Below are positions 1 to 11,197 of a DNA stretch of 64,000 nucleotides, piece by piece. Within the stretch, counting starts at the first letter, position 1, and the number at the start of each line of letters is the position of its first letter. A program made the translations under genes and the position numbers. The stretch lies in assembly GCA_963930655.1 (NCBI GenBank), contig OZ005613.1, positions 8,192,501 through 8,256,500 on the forward strand, read 5' to 3'. Below the pieces are notes generated by a model. It saw only the letters and a program-made list of their open reading frames with translations. It was not told where the DNA came from and made no database searches. This DNA comes from Myrica gale (lineage: Eukaryota > Streptophyta > Magnoliopsida > Fagales > Myricaceae).

Positions 1-1025
1 GAGCTTATGTTTTGGTTAGAGGTAACAATCGTTGTAGTGATTGTTAATGCATACTTAAAAACTAATCGAATATCTTTCCTTTTCCTTCTGGTTTTTTAAT
101 TGATCATAAAGAGGTCCACGAATTTATAATTTTTTATCAAAGAAGTCCTCTTAAAATTTTATTTTCTAAATTAACGATTCACATGCAAAATATAATTATA
201 ATTTGACACGTGTAATATAAAACTAAATTAATTTACTTTTAATTTTTTTTAAAAAAATTGTTTCTAAAAATAATTAAAATAAAGTAGTTTTTATTTTTTA
301 AAAATTAATAATAAAAGTACTTAGAAAATGATAACTCACATCATTTTTGTTTTGAGTGAAGAATAATCTTCTAAAAATAGTTAGAAAATAACTTATTTGA
401 TAAAAATTGTAAATATACAAAATCGCTATGGCGATTTATCCGATGATAAAAAGGTCAAACCCTTTACCGTACACGTGAGCGGCAGGGATGAAGCCGCACG
501 TGTAGCGGATGCTGTTTGTAACAGAGCGAAACCGTTTCCGAAAACAGACAAAAAGCCGATAGTGCGTGCGAACCAGAAAGAGCAAAAAAAAAAGAGCAAA
601 GAGTAAAAGACAAATTGAAAAGCAGGGCTCTCGTACAGAGGACTTACGTTACATCCACAAAAAACAGGGCAGAGACTGTACCGGGCAGTGGTATTTGGTT
701 TCGTTGAAACCGAAACTGAAACCGTTGTCCGCTTCACCGCCTTTCTCACGCGTGTGCGCAACTGGGCATCAAGCTTCTTATAACATATTTTAACTTCTCT
801 GCACACGCTCGGATTTTTCTCGTTTTTGTCGAGAGACACAAATACCCTCTCAGATGTGGGTTTGGCTTTTCCTCTGCTCGGTGCTTTTGTCATTTTTGTA
901 GTTTTTGTGGGTCTCGGGTGCTTTGGGTTATGGCGTCTCGCTCTTTTCTCTGTTACTGAGATTCGGACAGTGAAAACGAGATATTTCTTTCAGTTTCTCT
1001 CTTATCATGTTTTTTCTGGAGAAAC
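1..1025. other. Intergenic DNA, AT-rich then GC-richer
   Basis: The first ~400 bases are very AT-rich with no coding signal. From about 420 to 1000 base composition shifts to a GC-richer stretch with several CpG sites and T-rich runs, reminiscent of a plant 5' leader or promoter. Short open frames on both strands here have no recognisable domain and overlap one another, so no gene is called. It could be the edge of an unseen gene or of a repeat. Confidence 0.4.
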
Positions 1026-1184
1026 GCTGGGCGTCCCGCTGGGGACGTGGCAGTGGGGCCCAGCGTAGGGCCCACCATTTTCCCGCTGGGGACGTGGCAG
1101 TGGGACCCAGCGTAGGGCCCACCATTTTCCCTTTGGGGAAAATTGCTGGGCCCCACTGCCACGTCCCCTGGCGGGACGCCCAGC
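1026..1184. repeat. GC-rich palindrome containing a 47-bp tandem repeat
   Basis: The arms at 1026-1064 and 1145-1184 are inverted copies of each other, differing only by T versus CA at one place. Both begin GCTGGGC and end CCCAGC. Between and overlapping them is a 47-bp direct repeat, 1034-1080 and 1081-1127, with one G/A difference. In single-stranded form the arms would make a stable hairpin of about 39 pairs with an ~80-nt loop. It is not coding and resembles no transposon end I can name. Confidence 0.85.
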
Positions 1185-1301
1185 AAATCCCTTTTTTTCT
1201 GCCACCACCTTAACTTTGCCTTTTCTTTATTTTTTTTCATTTTTTTTCTTCAGATTTTAATTTTCGACTTCTTTTGTAGTGGATTTCAATTTTCAAATTT
1301 A

Positions 1302-2757
1302 GGCTGCATTTGTTTCGATTGAATATATTTTTATGCAGAATATTTTTAAACACATATATTTGGTAGGGACTGAAAAAAAGTCAAAAGAAAATGGGATAAG
1401 TGATTAACGGAAAATAACGCGTATCAGGTTGAAAATAACTTACCCTTTGAAGAAGTGTAAGTTATTTTCCAGATAACTATATTTTCTCTATTTTATCTAA
1501 CAGATGTTATCTACTATTTTGTTCTCATTTATATTTTCTCTACTACCGTAACAAAATAAACTTAAGTTATTTTTCAGGTGACTATTTTTTATCTATTCTA
1601 TCACAAAATATGTTATCTACTATTTTTCTTTAACAAAAGAAACTTAAATTATTTTCCAGTTAACTATTTTTTCTCTATTCTATCGCAACATATATAGGCT
1701 ATCTACTATTTTTCTCTGCTATCGTAACAAAAAAAATTTAAGTTATTTTTCAGGTGACTATTTTTTCTCTATTCTATCGTAAACATACTATATCTACTAT
1801 TTTTTCTCTACTATGTAACAAAAAAACTTAAGTTATTTTTCAGATGACTATTTTTTCTCTATTCTATCGTAGCATAAGTTATCTACTATTTTTTCTTTAC
1901 TATCGTAACAAATTATAGCTTATCTTTAAGTTTAAATTCAAAAAATCTCAGCTCTCCCATTTTGCAATCTGCTCAGTTCTTCTCTCTAATTTTTTCTAGT
2001 TCGTCAACTTCTCTCTTTTTCTCAAGGATAGAGAGTTTTAACAGATACATGATTTGTTTAATATATAATTTTTTTATTTCTCTTTCTATTTTTTTGTAGA
2101 CTCAATTTATTTTTCATAGTTAAGTCATGTCTCACGTATAAATCGAACTTCCTCATCACTACCCGTAAACTTTCATATGGGGCAGGGTTAGGTAGATAAT
2201 ATAATCTAATTTTGTAGTTTAGGTACGTTCTGGACACATTTTTTAATTCAATTCACACTATTTTTGCAAGACGCTACTGAAGAACAATAATAAAAATTTA
2301 TTTTTGCATTTAAGGTTGTAATTCGTATTTTATGGGATCTGCTTTCATTATTTTTAATATCTCGCTATCATTTGAACTTTGATTCCACATTTTCGCAATT
2401 ATTTTGCTGAGATAAAGTTGCAAGAATGCTCTAATGAGTCGAGACTTTATAGATAGCTCTCTATTTGCTAATTGACAAATTTATAAGAAAGACAAAACTT
2501 TCTCGATTGGAAGCTTTTGATAATTCAAATGGATCATTATATGAAGTATCTGTCAAGATCCCTCTAATATGATTGTTATTCTGAATCTAGAAGGTACATC
2601 AAAACTAAACAAGCTCACAAAATGTTCTTTAAATTTTTAGGTGACAACCAAACACTATGTGTTTATTTTTAAGGAATTAGCCAAACACTGAAACTTGTTT
2701 TGTTTTCCTGCAAATATTTTTTCATTTTCCTCGTTTTACGCTGAAACAAACGCAGCC
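1302..2757. mobile_element. PIF/Harbinger-like TIR element (non-autonomous)
   Basis: The left end GGCTGCATTTGTTTC and the inverted right end GGCTGCGTTTGTTTC differ at one base. Both sides are flanked by TTA (1299-1301 and 2758-2760), the 3-bp duplication typical of PIF/Harbinger elements. The 1,456-bp interior is AT-rich, has no transposase and carries a tandem array near the left end. Assignment to PIF/Harbinger rests on the TTA duplication and 15-bp inverted ends alone. Confidence 0.6.
1458..1913 (+). repeat. Five-copy tandem repeat, units 82-105 bp
   Basis: Units begin near 1458, 1563, 1645, 1739 and 1829. Each starts with a TTAAGTTATTTTTCAG-like segment, continues with GACTATTTTTTCTCTATTC and then a TTATCTACTATTTT block, and ends near TATCGTAACAAA. 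The copies differ by point changes and small indels, so the array is not very recent. It sits in the left part of the TIR element at 1302-2757. Confidence 0.8.
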
Positions 2758-2802
2758 TTATTTCTTTGAAATGGGAGTTGGGAATCAAAGGACTTCATGG
2801 AC

Positions 2803-3003
2803 TAAGGCTCCGTTTGCACATTAAAATTCTATTCATCATAAAATTTTAACACAATAAAAAATTACAATATAATTTCTCTCTCCATCAAATCACTACTTTT
2901 CACTACAAAAATATAAAAAAGTATCTCTCTCTTTACTTTTTCATCAACCTCAATTCTTAAAATTTTCACAACCCTAAAATTTTACTTCTCAAACACAACC
3001 TTA
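2803..3003. mobile_element. Small MITE-like element
   Basis: The 201-bp segment starts TAAGGCTCCGTTTG and ends with the imperfect inverted form CAAACACAACCTTA (11 of 14 matching). The interior is AT-rich with pyrimidine tracts and no coding potential. Size and end structure fit a MITE. The target duplication is unclear: TAA on the left against TTA on the right. Confidence 0.45.
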
Positions 3004-4634
3004 GTAGACAATCACCAACTAAACATTTTGGAAAGTGAGACATCTAGTTTTTAAAATAGTGTATAGAAAATATTTTAGGATTTTCACCTTCTACGACTCG
3101 TTTTTCTAACTACTAATTTAATTTGTATACTGTGCACTTTCCTTTTCAATAAGACGGAACTTAATATTTTTATTAATGAAATAACTAGTTTACCTTAACA
3201 AAATATTATGATTCAATAAATGGTGAGAATAAAATCATCATTCAAGCACTAAAAATCTTAATTCATTCTAATTTGTAGCGGATTGCGTAAAGTGTACAAA
3301 ATTGCTAGTTGAGGCTAAAGTTTTAGCAATGACTTCAAGATTAGTAGTTAACCTCCAACCGTCTTATAATGCTTAACTTGGACGATTCGATCGATGCTCA
3401 TGTAGTAGCCTTGCATCGCCCTCCAACCGCCTCGTAATGTTTCGTTTTTGCTTTCCAATTAAGAGCATTTGTCATTAGTGATTCTATCTTAAAGGCCTCG
3501 TGCATGCACCTATTCTCACTAAGTCTGTTTGATGGGCGATACAAGATAGTCTTCATTAGCTTATAGTAGGGTTGTGCATCATCAGTGCCTGTGGCAGTTA
3601 TGGCCTCCACCAGCACTGCACTGGTTATGGTTGTTTCTTAATATCCCTAACCGCTATCGGCATCGGTTACACCGGTCACCCACTCTCTCTCTCTTCTCAC
3701 TACCTCTCTCTCACACTCTCCCTCTCCTCCTCTCTTTGTGTGTGTACATGATAGCTAAGTATTGAGCACCTTTCATCATATCATAGTCAGAAAATTTTAT
3801 ATTCATAATTAAATAATGTAAAATAGTAGAGTTAAATAATGAAAGAGAAAAGCAAGGATGATTTTACTATGTCGAGTAATGAGATATGTGTTCGAGCGTG
3901 AGACTATACCGGAAATGATCGTTAAACCAAAGCAAGCCAAATGGTCTGCCTCCTTTAGATCCACGCACACACATCTTGAGAGAGTTTTATAGAGAGAAAG
4001 TCTCAAACATAAAATGAATTCCCTTTTTATTTTTCTCTCAAATGAACTTTTGAGTTATTTATAATGACTTGCTCATAACTCATCTGTGCTTAGTCGTAGG
4101 ATCGTCATTAAAAACTCTTTTTCATTAAACCCCTGATATTATGTAATCCAAATTTATGAACTTCTACAAATTGTGATCATGTTCGTTAACATATTACAAT
4201 TGACCCCCGAGATAGTGAGATTGTTTTTGTGAAATTCTTTTGCTAACAATTGTAAATTTATTTATCCTTCCACCATATTATATTCCACATGACTTAATAA
4301 GACTAAAATAATATCACTGATTAAGTCTCTAGCTAATATAATTTTTAATTCTTAGTCTATACCTAGTTGGACTCTAAAAAATTTTCAAAAATAATTTTTG
4401 CAAATAATTACTTTATATATATACAGAAAAAATGAATATAGTATCTCATCAAGAAACTAGTAGATTTCATATTGAGCAACTATGCATAAGGCCCTACATT
4501 ATCTAGAATATTTGATCTACAAAGATGATCACCAAATAACTCATTCAAAGCACAATCACATAACAAGCAAATTTGCATAATTTTCTCAGGTCTAAGGACA
4601 ATATAAGTTAATTGTCATGAATATCACTCTCTAC
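3004..4634. other. Intergenic DNA with a CT-rich microsatellite
   Basis: No gene is recognised. A pyrimidine tract rich in CTCTCT lies at about 3678-3745 and ends in a short TG run. Open frames in this stretch are short and low-complexity. Confidence 0.5.
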
Positions 4635-4975
4635 CAGTGGCGGAGCCAGGATTTTCTTATTGAGGGGGCCAGACTAATTAAATAATATTATTAAAAATAA
4701 AATTCAAATATTATAGGACATAAAAATTTGCAACAGTAATTTGTTTTAAGTTAACCTTGACTTAGAATTGAAAACAGGTACAGAAAAATGTATCTTATCA
4801 ACTTGATTGTATATATTCTCAAGAAAAGTACACAAAAGCATATTGATTTCCTATTACAATCCACAAAAATATATCTTATCTAGATATACTAAAAAAAAGT
4901 ACACAAAAGCATACTAATTTCCTATTACAGAGCAACTCGACGACTCTTTAAAAAGATGAAATCATCTATTAACAT

Positions 4976-5943
4976 TTATGTGCTAACAGTTGTAACAATT
5001 TCTTTTTCAATATAGATAACCAAAGAATTTGCAAGAAATTCATCTTTCATCTTGTTGCGAAGACTTGTTTTAATGATTTTCATTGCTAAAAAAGTTCGCT
5101 CTGTAGTAGCTGTTGAAACTGGAAGAGTTAACACAAGACGAATCAATCTATCAATCAAATAGAAACTCTTTGACTTTCTTGTTTTCACCAATTTTCGGCA
5201 TAAGTCAGAAATTGCAGACAAACTTTTGAAATCCGGATCACGAGACACATCATGCTTAAAGGTTTGTAATGGATATCTCAACTGAATCTTTTTTTGCTGT
5301 GTAAAATCTTCAGGGAAAAATTTGTCAACAAGTCTATAAATATCATCGATATTGAAGAAGTTAGATGCATTCTTAGCCTTAGGATCCAAGGTCGAGCTAA
5401 GAATAAGAAGTTCTGTTGCTTTTTCACGAAACTTGTTGTTTAGTTCTTGTAATTGAGATCAATTGCAGCCACAAATATGTCAATTCGATAATGGTGCTCG
5501 ATTGTAACATGATCTCGTTGATTCTGAGACCTAGCTCGACCTGACTTGTACAAATCATTCATATCAGGAACTTGAATCTCATATTTTTCACAAAATGACT
5601 TCACATTCTCAAGAAAGGCATCCCAACCATTTTCTCTCAAGTTTTGAATAAGCTCTTTTGTAGTTTTGACCAAATGCATAACATTCAAAATCTCTTGAGT
5701 TTCTTGTTGTAGTGCTTGATATAGACAATAAGAAAATCCCATAATTTCTTTCAGCAAATGCAAAATAAATACAAACTCAAATGATATCGTAACCTTGTAT
5801 GTTGCATCGACATCACCACGTTGAGAATAAGTGGATCCATCAATGATGATATTGTTAAGAACTTTCAAAGTTGCATTGAACATACTTATCACACTATATA
5901 TAGAATCAAAATGAGAGCTCCATCTTTCACTAATTTCTTGCAA
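4976..5943 (-). pseudogene. hAT transposase C-terminal fragment (zinc finger MYM-type 1-like family)
   Basis: Reading leftward, the first frame (5943-5440) matches the central part of plant hAT transposases annotated as zinc finger MYM-type 1-like, with segments such as SFEFVFILHLLKEIMG and ENVKSFCEKYEI. A one-base frameshift near 5460 breaks it. The second frame (5389-4976) carries the C-terminal hAT dimerisation region with LVLTLPVSTATTERTF. The N-terminal zinc finger and first catalytic parts are absent, so no working transposase can be made. In the intact family the protein binds the element ends and catalyses cut-and-paste transposition in the nucleus. Confidence 0.85.
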
Positions 5944-5986
5944 ATTCTTTGGTTATCTATAGTGAAAAAGAAATTGCTGCAGCTGT

Positions 5987-6014
5987 TAGTCTGGCCCCCT
6001 CAAGAAGAAAATCC
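5987..6014 (-). repeat. Inverted internal copy of the hAT left subterminal segment
   Basis: These 28 bases are the reverse complement of 4649-4676, which lies just inside the hAT left end, with a single mismatch. The copy lies 288 bp inside the right end, so the element has an extra inverted repeat that does not coincide with its outer termini. Confidence 0.85.
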
Positions 6015-6310
6015 CGACAGTTATCACGTCGGTTGTAGGTTGTGTTAAATGTTCAGCACGTTACTTAGAAAAAAAGGGCACCTATCAGTAACTCACATTG
6101 GCTGTAGGCTTGTAGCAATTTTTTTCAATGCAATTTTTTTACTGCTGTGAACTTAAATGGGGATGAAATAAAAATTTAAAATTTTGGAGGGGCCATAGTT
6201 ATTTTTTCAGTAAACCTCTAAATATATATACCAAAATTTTTTTTTTTACAAAACTTTTGGGGGGGCCACGGCCCCCACTGGCCCCCTTTCCCTCCGCCCC
6301 TGCTCTCTAC

Positions 6311-9060
6311 ATCAGTAATCGTTTCAAGAAGATATTCATATTTGATCTCGTTCAGTATATGTATTCTTATATTGCACCCGCTTGTCTGTTTAAGGTCATC
6401 ACCTCAATAACAGTGTTTATCATTCTATCTTATAGAGGCACAATGAGTGTAAAAATATGTATACATTGTCATAAATCTCGATCTAGAACAAAGTGAGTCA
6501 ACATAAATCCGAAAAGTGATACTCCCTGCTTCCAATTCATTAATCATTGGTCTAACTTTTCTACAATGCTACTCAACAGTATGACATCTTATGTCATTGT
6601 ATATACCCAAAATAATATATAAGTGATTAATCAACAACAATAATTATCTCATAATTACTCAAAAATGATTGGTTTATATATAACAATATGGAATTGATTA
6701 TGTCCTCCTTCTTTGACTTAGAGAGTTTGGATGCGTCCTTGCATAGTAAGGGTGTAGCACCCACCTGAAATGGTAATAGTAGGCGGGATGAGCCCAAATT
6801 CCACTATTGAATACTTTTCGATTTGTTTTTGGAGCTGCCAAACACATGTTGGTGTCCGGGCTTTAGAAACTCCTAATATTTATCTCTAATTTTATTAAGC
6901 AACATACCTCTCGGCACGTAAGGTTTTACACATTCCTATATGGAAGTGTATGTATATCACGCGCAAGTAGAAAAATTGAGACAAAGATTTAACGTAGTAT
7001 TGCAATATGCTCACATCCACCAGAGAGACGGTCAAAGTCTTTACTATCACAATTGTTAGAGTTACATATAAAGTATTTATATGAAAATTCTATATTTAGG
7101 CAAACACCACATGTCCCCTACATCCCTAAAACCTAATAGATCTCAAAATACTTGGATATCCTAAAAAATAGGAGTCAACTAATCCAACAATTTTCACCTT
7201 GGCGAATATTGTATCTTCGCATTTGACAACTGAAAAGGGAACGCCCTCTGGCAGTATTGTTTCGTTAGTTTTCGGAAAGCGCTAGACTGAACGGCATAAA
7301 ACACGTTACTTATGTTTGAGAATTATAATGTAAATAATAAAATCTTCATCTTCCTTTCAACTTAAGTTTTTTGGGATGAGTGGTAGATTCACATAATATT
7401 GAGACCTAACTCCACACTCTACCCTATGTCAATTAAATATTGCAAGTGTTGGGTCTCCCAATTAAAAGAGTGTCCGTCCAGTCCATACGTGAGTGAAGTG
7501 TTAGAGAATATAATTTAAATAATAAAATTTTTATTTTGAACATAAGATAATCGGTAGATTCACAACTTCAACGAAATGACGTGTAACAAAGAAACACTAG
7601 TTAATGGAACTGATCGGTTTGCCTGGAGGGGCTACATTTAGACTTCTATAAGGTAAATAATGGCTATGCAAAACCACTCTTACAAATGAGGTAGTGGAGA
7701 TCCAAGTCTGCCCGCAGACCATGCAGAAATATGTTTTTATATGATTAGCTTAGCTATATAGCTCTTTGTGTTGGATGGGATCTACCAACTTGTGTGGCTC
7801 TTATTCCAATACAACATGAGCCACGTGGGCCACTGGATGTTCGTTTATACAAAGCTGCCATATTGCGTTAAATTGATCTCTTAAGATATCAAGAGAAGAA
7901 AATAGGAGAGGCATAAAACAAGACGATGACAATCATTTCGGAAGTCAAAAGGAGATCCAGAGGAAATAAAAATAACTGTCGGCGTTTTTATAGGTTTTGG
8001 GCTAGCAGGACATATATTCTGATGCAATACTAAACTATACCAAAGTGAAAGCAACCAAATATGATTCAAAAAAGTGACCGAAAAAGGCGACTTGGAATGA
8101 CTCCATCCTTACAAAAAGAAAGGCACGTACTAAATTATTTCAATTTTTTATATTAAAAAATAACGGAAAAAGGAATGTCTAATTAGATTACGTGATTCTC
8201 TTTCCTTTTCTTAAGCAGTAATATATTTGATTGTGGGATACCCAGTCAAGCACTTGGTTTTGTTGAAAGTTCAGAATGTTGGGAGAGTGATGTGGTTTTA
8301 TTAATTTTTTACCTTAAAATTATTTTTGCAGTGCTTTTAAAATATTCAATGTTATAAACATGAAATTCCTTTCTATTAGAGGAATTAAATCCGGTAGCAG
8401 TGAATTAGGCCACTTTATACTGACATTTACCCAAAAAAAAATTAGGCCACTTATGCATGTAACACTCAACTCACTCTTTCTTGTTTTTCATGTGTCTTTT
8501 TTTTTCAAGTAAATTAAAAGGATAATTCAGGTAGACTAACTTAATTGATTTTTTCTGGGTGTAATTATAAGAATTACTGTCGATATTAAATTAAATTATA
8601 GCAACCCTATTTAAAAAAGAAAGAAAATCCTATAAAAGTGCAATTAATAAATGCAGTTGGCCTCCAATGAAAATATAAAAATAATTTGAGGTAATTACCA
8701 ACAAAATACCTTAGGTTTTGAAATAGAAGATGGTCAGACCGTACGAGCAATCGAGCACAATGAGCATTGAGTACAAATGTAATTGGGGGAACACGTATAT
8801 CATTAGTGTATCTCTTACAAGGGCAAATGAAACAACGGCCAGATTTGAACAATAGAAAAGAGATTGTTAGCATGGGAAAAAAAACAGGGAAAAGAAAAAG
8901 TAGAAACATCTTCACAAACAGACAAGGAGATTCTGTTTACCCAGAGCCCGAGCCAAGACGAAGACCAAACAAACATGTTTAATGTTTAGAGGGACCATAA
9001 GCAGGGCCACCACCCACACGAGCGGTTCTCAAAGTGCATGCACTGCACAGACTTTCGTAG
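6311..9060. other. Intergenic DNA upstream of the MYB gene
   Basis: No gene is recognised. Around 7048-7190 a segment begins TGTTAGAG and ends CCAACA, followed by ATTTTCACCTTGGC. This resembles decayed copia-type LTR sequence, but no matching second LTR or target duplication is visible. A related AT-rich motif recurs near 7320-7390 and 7500-7565. Frames at 8607-8982 are not convincing as genes. Confidence 0.4.
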
Positions 9061-9616
9061 ATGGAGACTAGAGGGAGGAATAGAGAGGGATCAGTCTCAA
9101 AATAAGGACCCTGACCTCATTCGGAAATAAACAGAAGAGGGAGTGAGAGCGAGAATCGTGAGCGTTCTTTCTCTTCTTTGTTGTTTTGCTTTCTCTTCCT
9201 ACAGTCAAACCCATTTGCTGTTTCGCTTCTTTAAAACGTTCTTGTTTCCTCCGATCCTTCTCTGTCCTACCTAAGAAGCCTCGCTTCCTTTTTCATAGGT
9301 TTTAACGCTCTCCTTTGTGTTTTGCCTAGCAAAGCCGTGGGAGGAGAAAACTCTGATTGGCACAAGAGACGGAATATGAAAAAAATGTCATTCCTCCACT
9401 TTGGGTTCTGATTCTCTTATGTCTCGCTCTCTCTGTGACAAGAATCGAAGAGTAGAAACTGCCGCTTTTTGTTTTTCTTTCTAGCATTCCAAACTCTTTT
9501 TTTTTTTTTTCCTCTCATTGGCATTGTGCTCAGAGAAAGAACCCATTTTTGTGCTGGAAGCTTGTTCTCCCTTTCTATAGTTATCGATCTAGGAACTATC
9601 TCGGATCTCGGTGACA
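9061..9616 (+). promoter_or_regulatory. Probable MYB gene 5' leader and proximal promoter
   Basis: The stretch is pyrimidine-rich with many CTT and TCTC runs, typical of plant 5' untranslated DNA, and leads directly to the MYB start codon. No convincing TATA box could be fixed, so the transcription start is unknown. Confidence 0.4.
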
Positions 9617-11197
9617 ATGAGTCTACAACATCTAGCGAGTGATTTTAACGGTTTCAATGGGTACCAGAGTATTAACTTTATGCCTCCTCCTCCACCTTCC
9701 CCTCAGCTTTCCCTCCGTAACACCGTAGGGGTCACGGGTCGCCCCGGAGAGGGTGTTTCTAGGACTTCTGGAGTGGGGCTCCAGATTTTGGGCCACTCAT
9801 TAGAGCCTAGTGAGAAACCATGGGGTTTTCGGTCATCGGGAAACAGGGGAACAGAAAGAGCCGACGGTGGGACTGATGGGTATTTTGGGGTTGACAGAAA
9901 AGGGCTGCCACTGAAACTTGGTGAGGAAGAGAAAAGGAAAAGTTCTGCAGCTGGAAAAAGTGGGCACACTAAACTTTGTGCAAGAGGCCATTGGAGGCCA
10001 GCTGAAGATGCCAAGCTCAAAGAGCTTGTGGCCCAATATGGTCCGCAAAACTGGAACGTGATTGCCGAGAACCTCGACGGAAGATCAGGTAATTCAAAGG
10101 CTCTATCAAGAAAAATTGACAAGAATAATTTGGGTGAAATGCCCACAAATGTATAGTGTTATGGATCGATCTATGCACTGAAGAAACAGAGTAATAATAT
10201 TTTTATATTTTTCTTTTTATACGAGGAGTTTTATGTTTTTTTGTTTTCTCTCTCTCAATTGGTAGTATGAGAAGACACATTAAAATTTAAGATATCAAAG
10301 GATTTTTCATTTTCCCGTCTGTTCTTGAAAGTATCTTCTGTGTTTTACAGGGAAAAGTTGTAGATTAAGATGGTTTAATCAGCTAGATCCAAGGATTAAC
10401 CGGAGGGCTTTCACCGAGGAAGAAGAGGAAAGGCTCTTGGCTGCACATAGGCTCTACGGTAACAAATGGGCCATGATTGCTAGGCTTTTCCCTGGCCGAA
10501 CTGATAATGCAGTCAAGAACCATTGGCATGTGATCATGGCAAGGAAACACAGGGAGCAGTCTTGTATTTATAGGAGGAGAAAGCCCTCTCCATCTCCGAT
10601 CCTTATCAAGGGCTTTGATATGACTTTACAAACCAATGCTTGCGGGGAGTCAACCAACTCAAGCACCATGGATGAATCTGCTTCAACCTGCACTGATCCA
10701 TCCCTCAACCTGGCTTCAGACAAAGTTCCACCCAATTTTTTCACCAAGTTTAGTCCAGTTCAGCAGCACCAACCCTTTGGATCTCAGCTCGGTATGTTTA
10801 TTCTTCCCTACATTTCCTCTCGGTGGACGTTTAAAAAAATCTTTTTTTGCTGCTCTCCATTGGTCTTCTGATCTTGGTTAATGTTTCAGTTATTTTATTA
10901 TTACGTGCTTTTCATATTCAATTTTGGGTTGCAGGTTCTTCTGGAAATCAGGTGGTAATGGGGCATGGGGGTTTTGACAAGTTCTACTGCACAGGGAATG
11001 GGTTCCACCAGCCTGGGCCTATTGGACCAGTTATGGTTGTGGACCAATCTGGTCATTCAGATTCAAACTCAGAAGCCTCTACAGTTGAGTCAGTTGCCAC
11101 CAATAAGATCAATATCTCTGTCTCTGGGTACAATGAAAGTACAAATGGAAAAATCAACACGCTCTTCATTGATTTCCTTGGAGTGGGAACTACTTAA
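9617..11197 (+). CDS. R2R3-MYB transcription factor (MYB52/54/56/105/117 clade)
   Basis: Three exons, 9617-10088, 10351-10791 and 10935-11197, join in frame through GT-AG introns of 262 and 143 bp into 391 residues. ATG 9617 (MSLQHL) is the first ATG of the frame. Residues 1-121 form a Pro/Gly/Ser-rich region. Repeat R2 (about 122-174) has Trp 126, 146 and 165; R3 (about 175-222) has Phe178 replacing the first Trp, as is usual in plants, then Trp 197 and 216. The R3 recognition helix contains [12 protein letters not shown], followed by the basic segment ARKHREQ. These repeats closely match the Arabidopsis MYB52/54/56/105/110/117 group, known for roles in organ boundaries, cell-wall deposition and seed or axillary development. 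The protein should bind DNA in the nucleus. The C-terminal half is Ser/Thr/Asn-rich. The first intron splits the Gly codon after GRS in R2. The exact orthologue cannot be chosen without a tree. Confidence 0.95.

Larger units (their letters stand above)
4635..6302 (-). mobile_element. hAT-family transposon, deletion derivative
   Basis: The left end is CAGTGGCGGAGCCAGG; the right end, read inverted, is CAGGGGCGGAGGG, so 10 of the first 11 bases match. Both sides carry the same 8-bp duplication CTCTCTAC (4627-4634 and 6303-6310), the size expected for hAT transposition. The 1,668-bp element holds only the C-terminal half of a transposase on the minus strand. Its perfect duplication suggests fairly recent insertion although the coding part is broken, so it was probably mobilised in trans. 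Confidence 0.93.

Noticed and set aside
426-893. 155-aa minus-strand open frame
   Set aside because: Low-complexity Phe/Ser/Thr-rich translation with no domain, overlapping plus-strand frames of equal quality.
8767-8982. 71-aa frame upstream of MYB
   Set aside because: No recognisable domain and no promoter or splice context.
9703-10146. 147-aa minus-strand frame
   Set aside because: It lies antisense to the first MYB exon, whose sense translation is clearly conserved.
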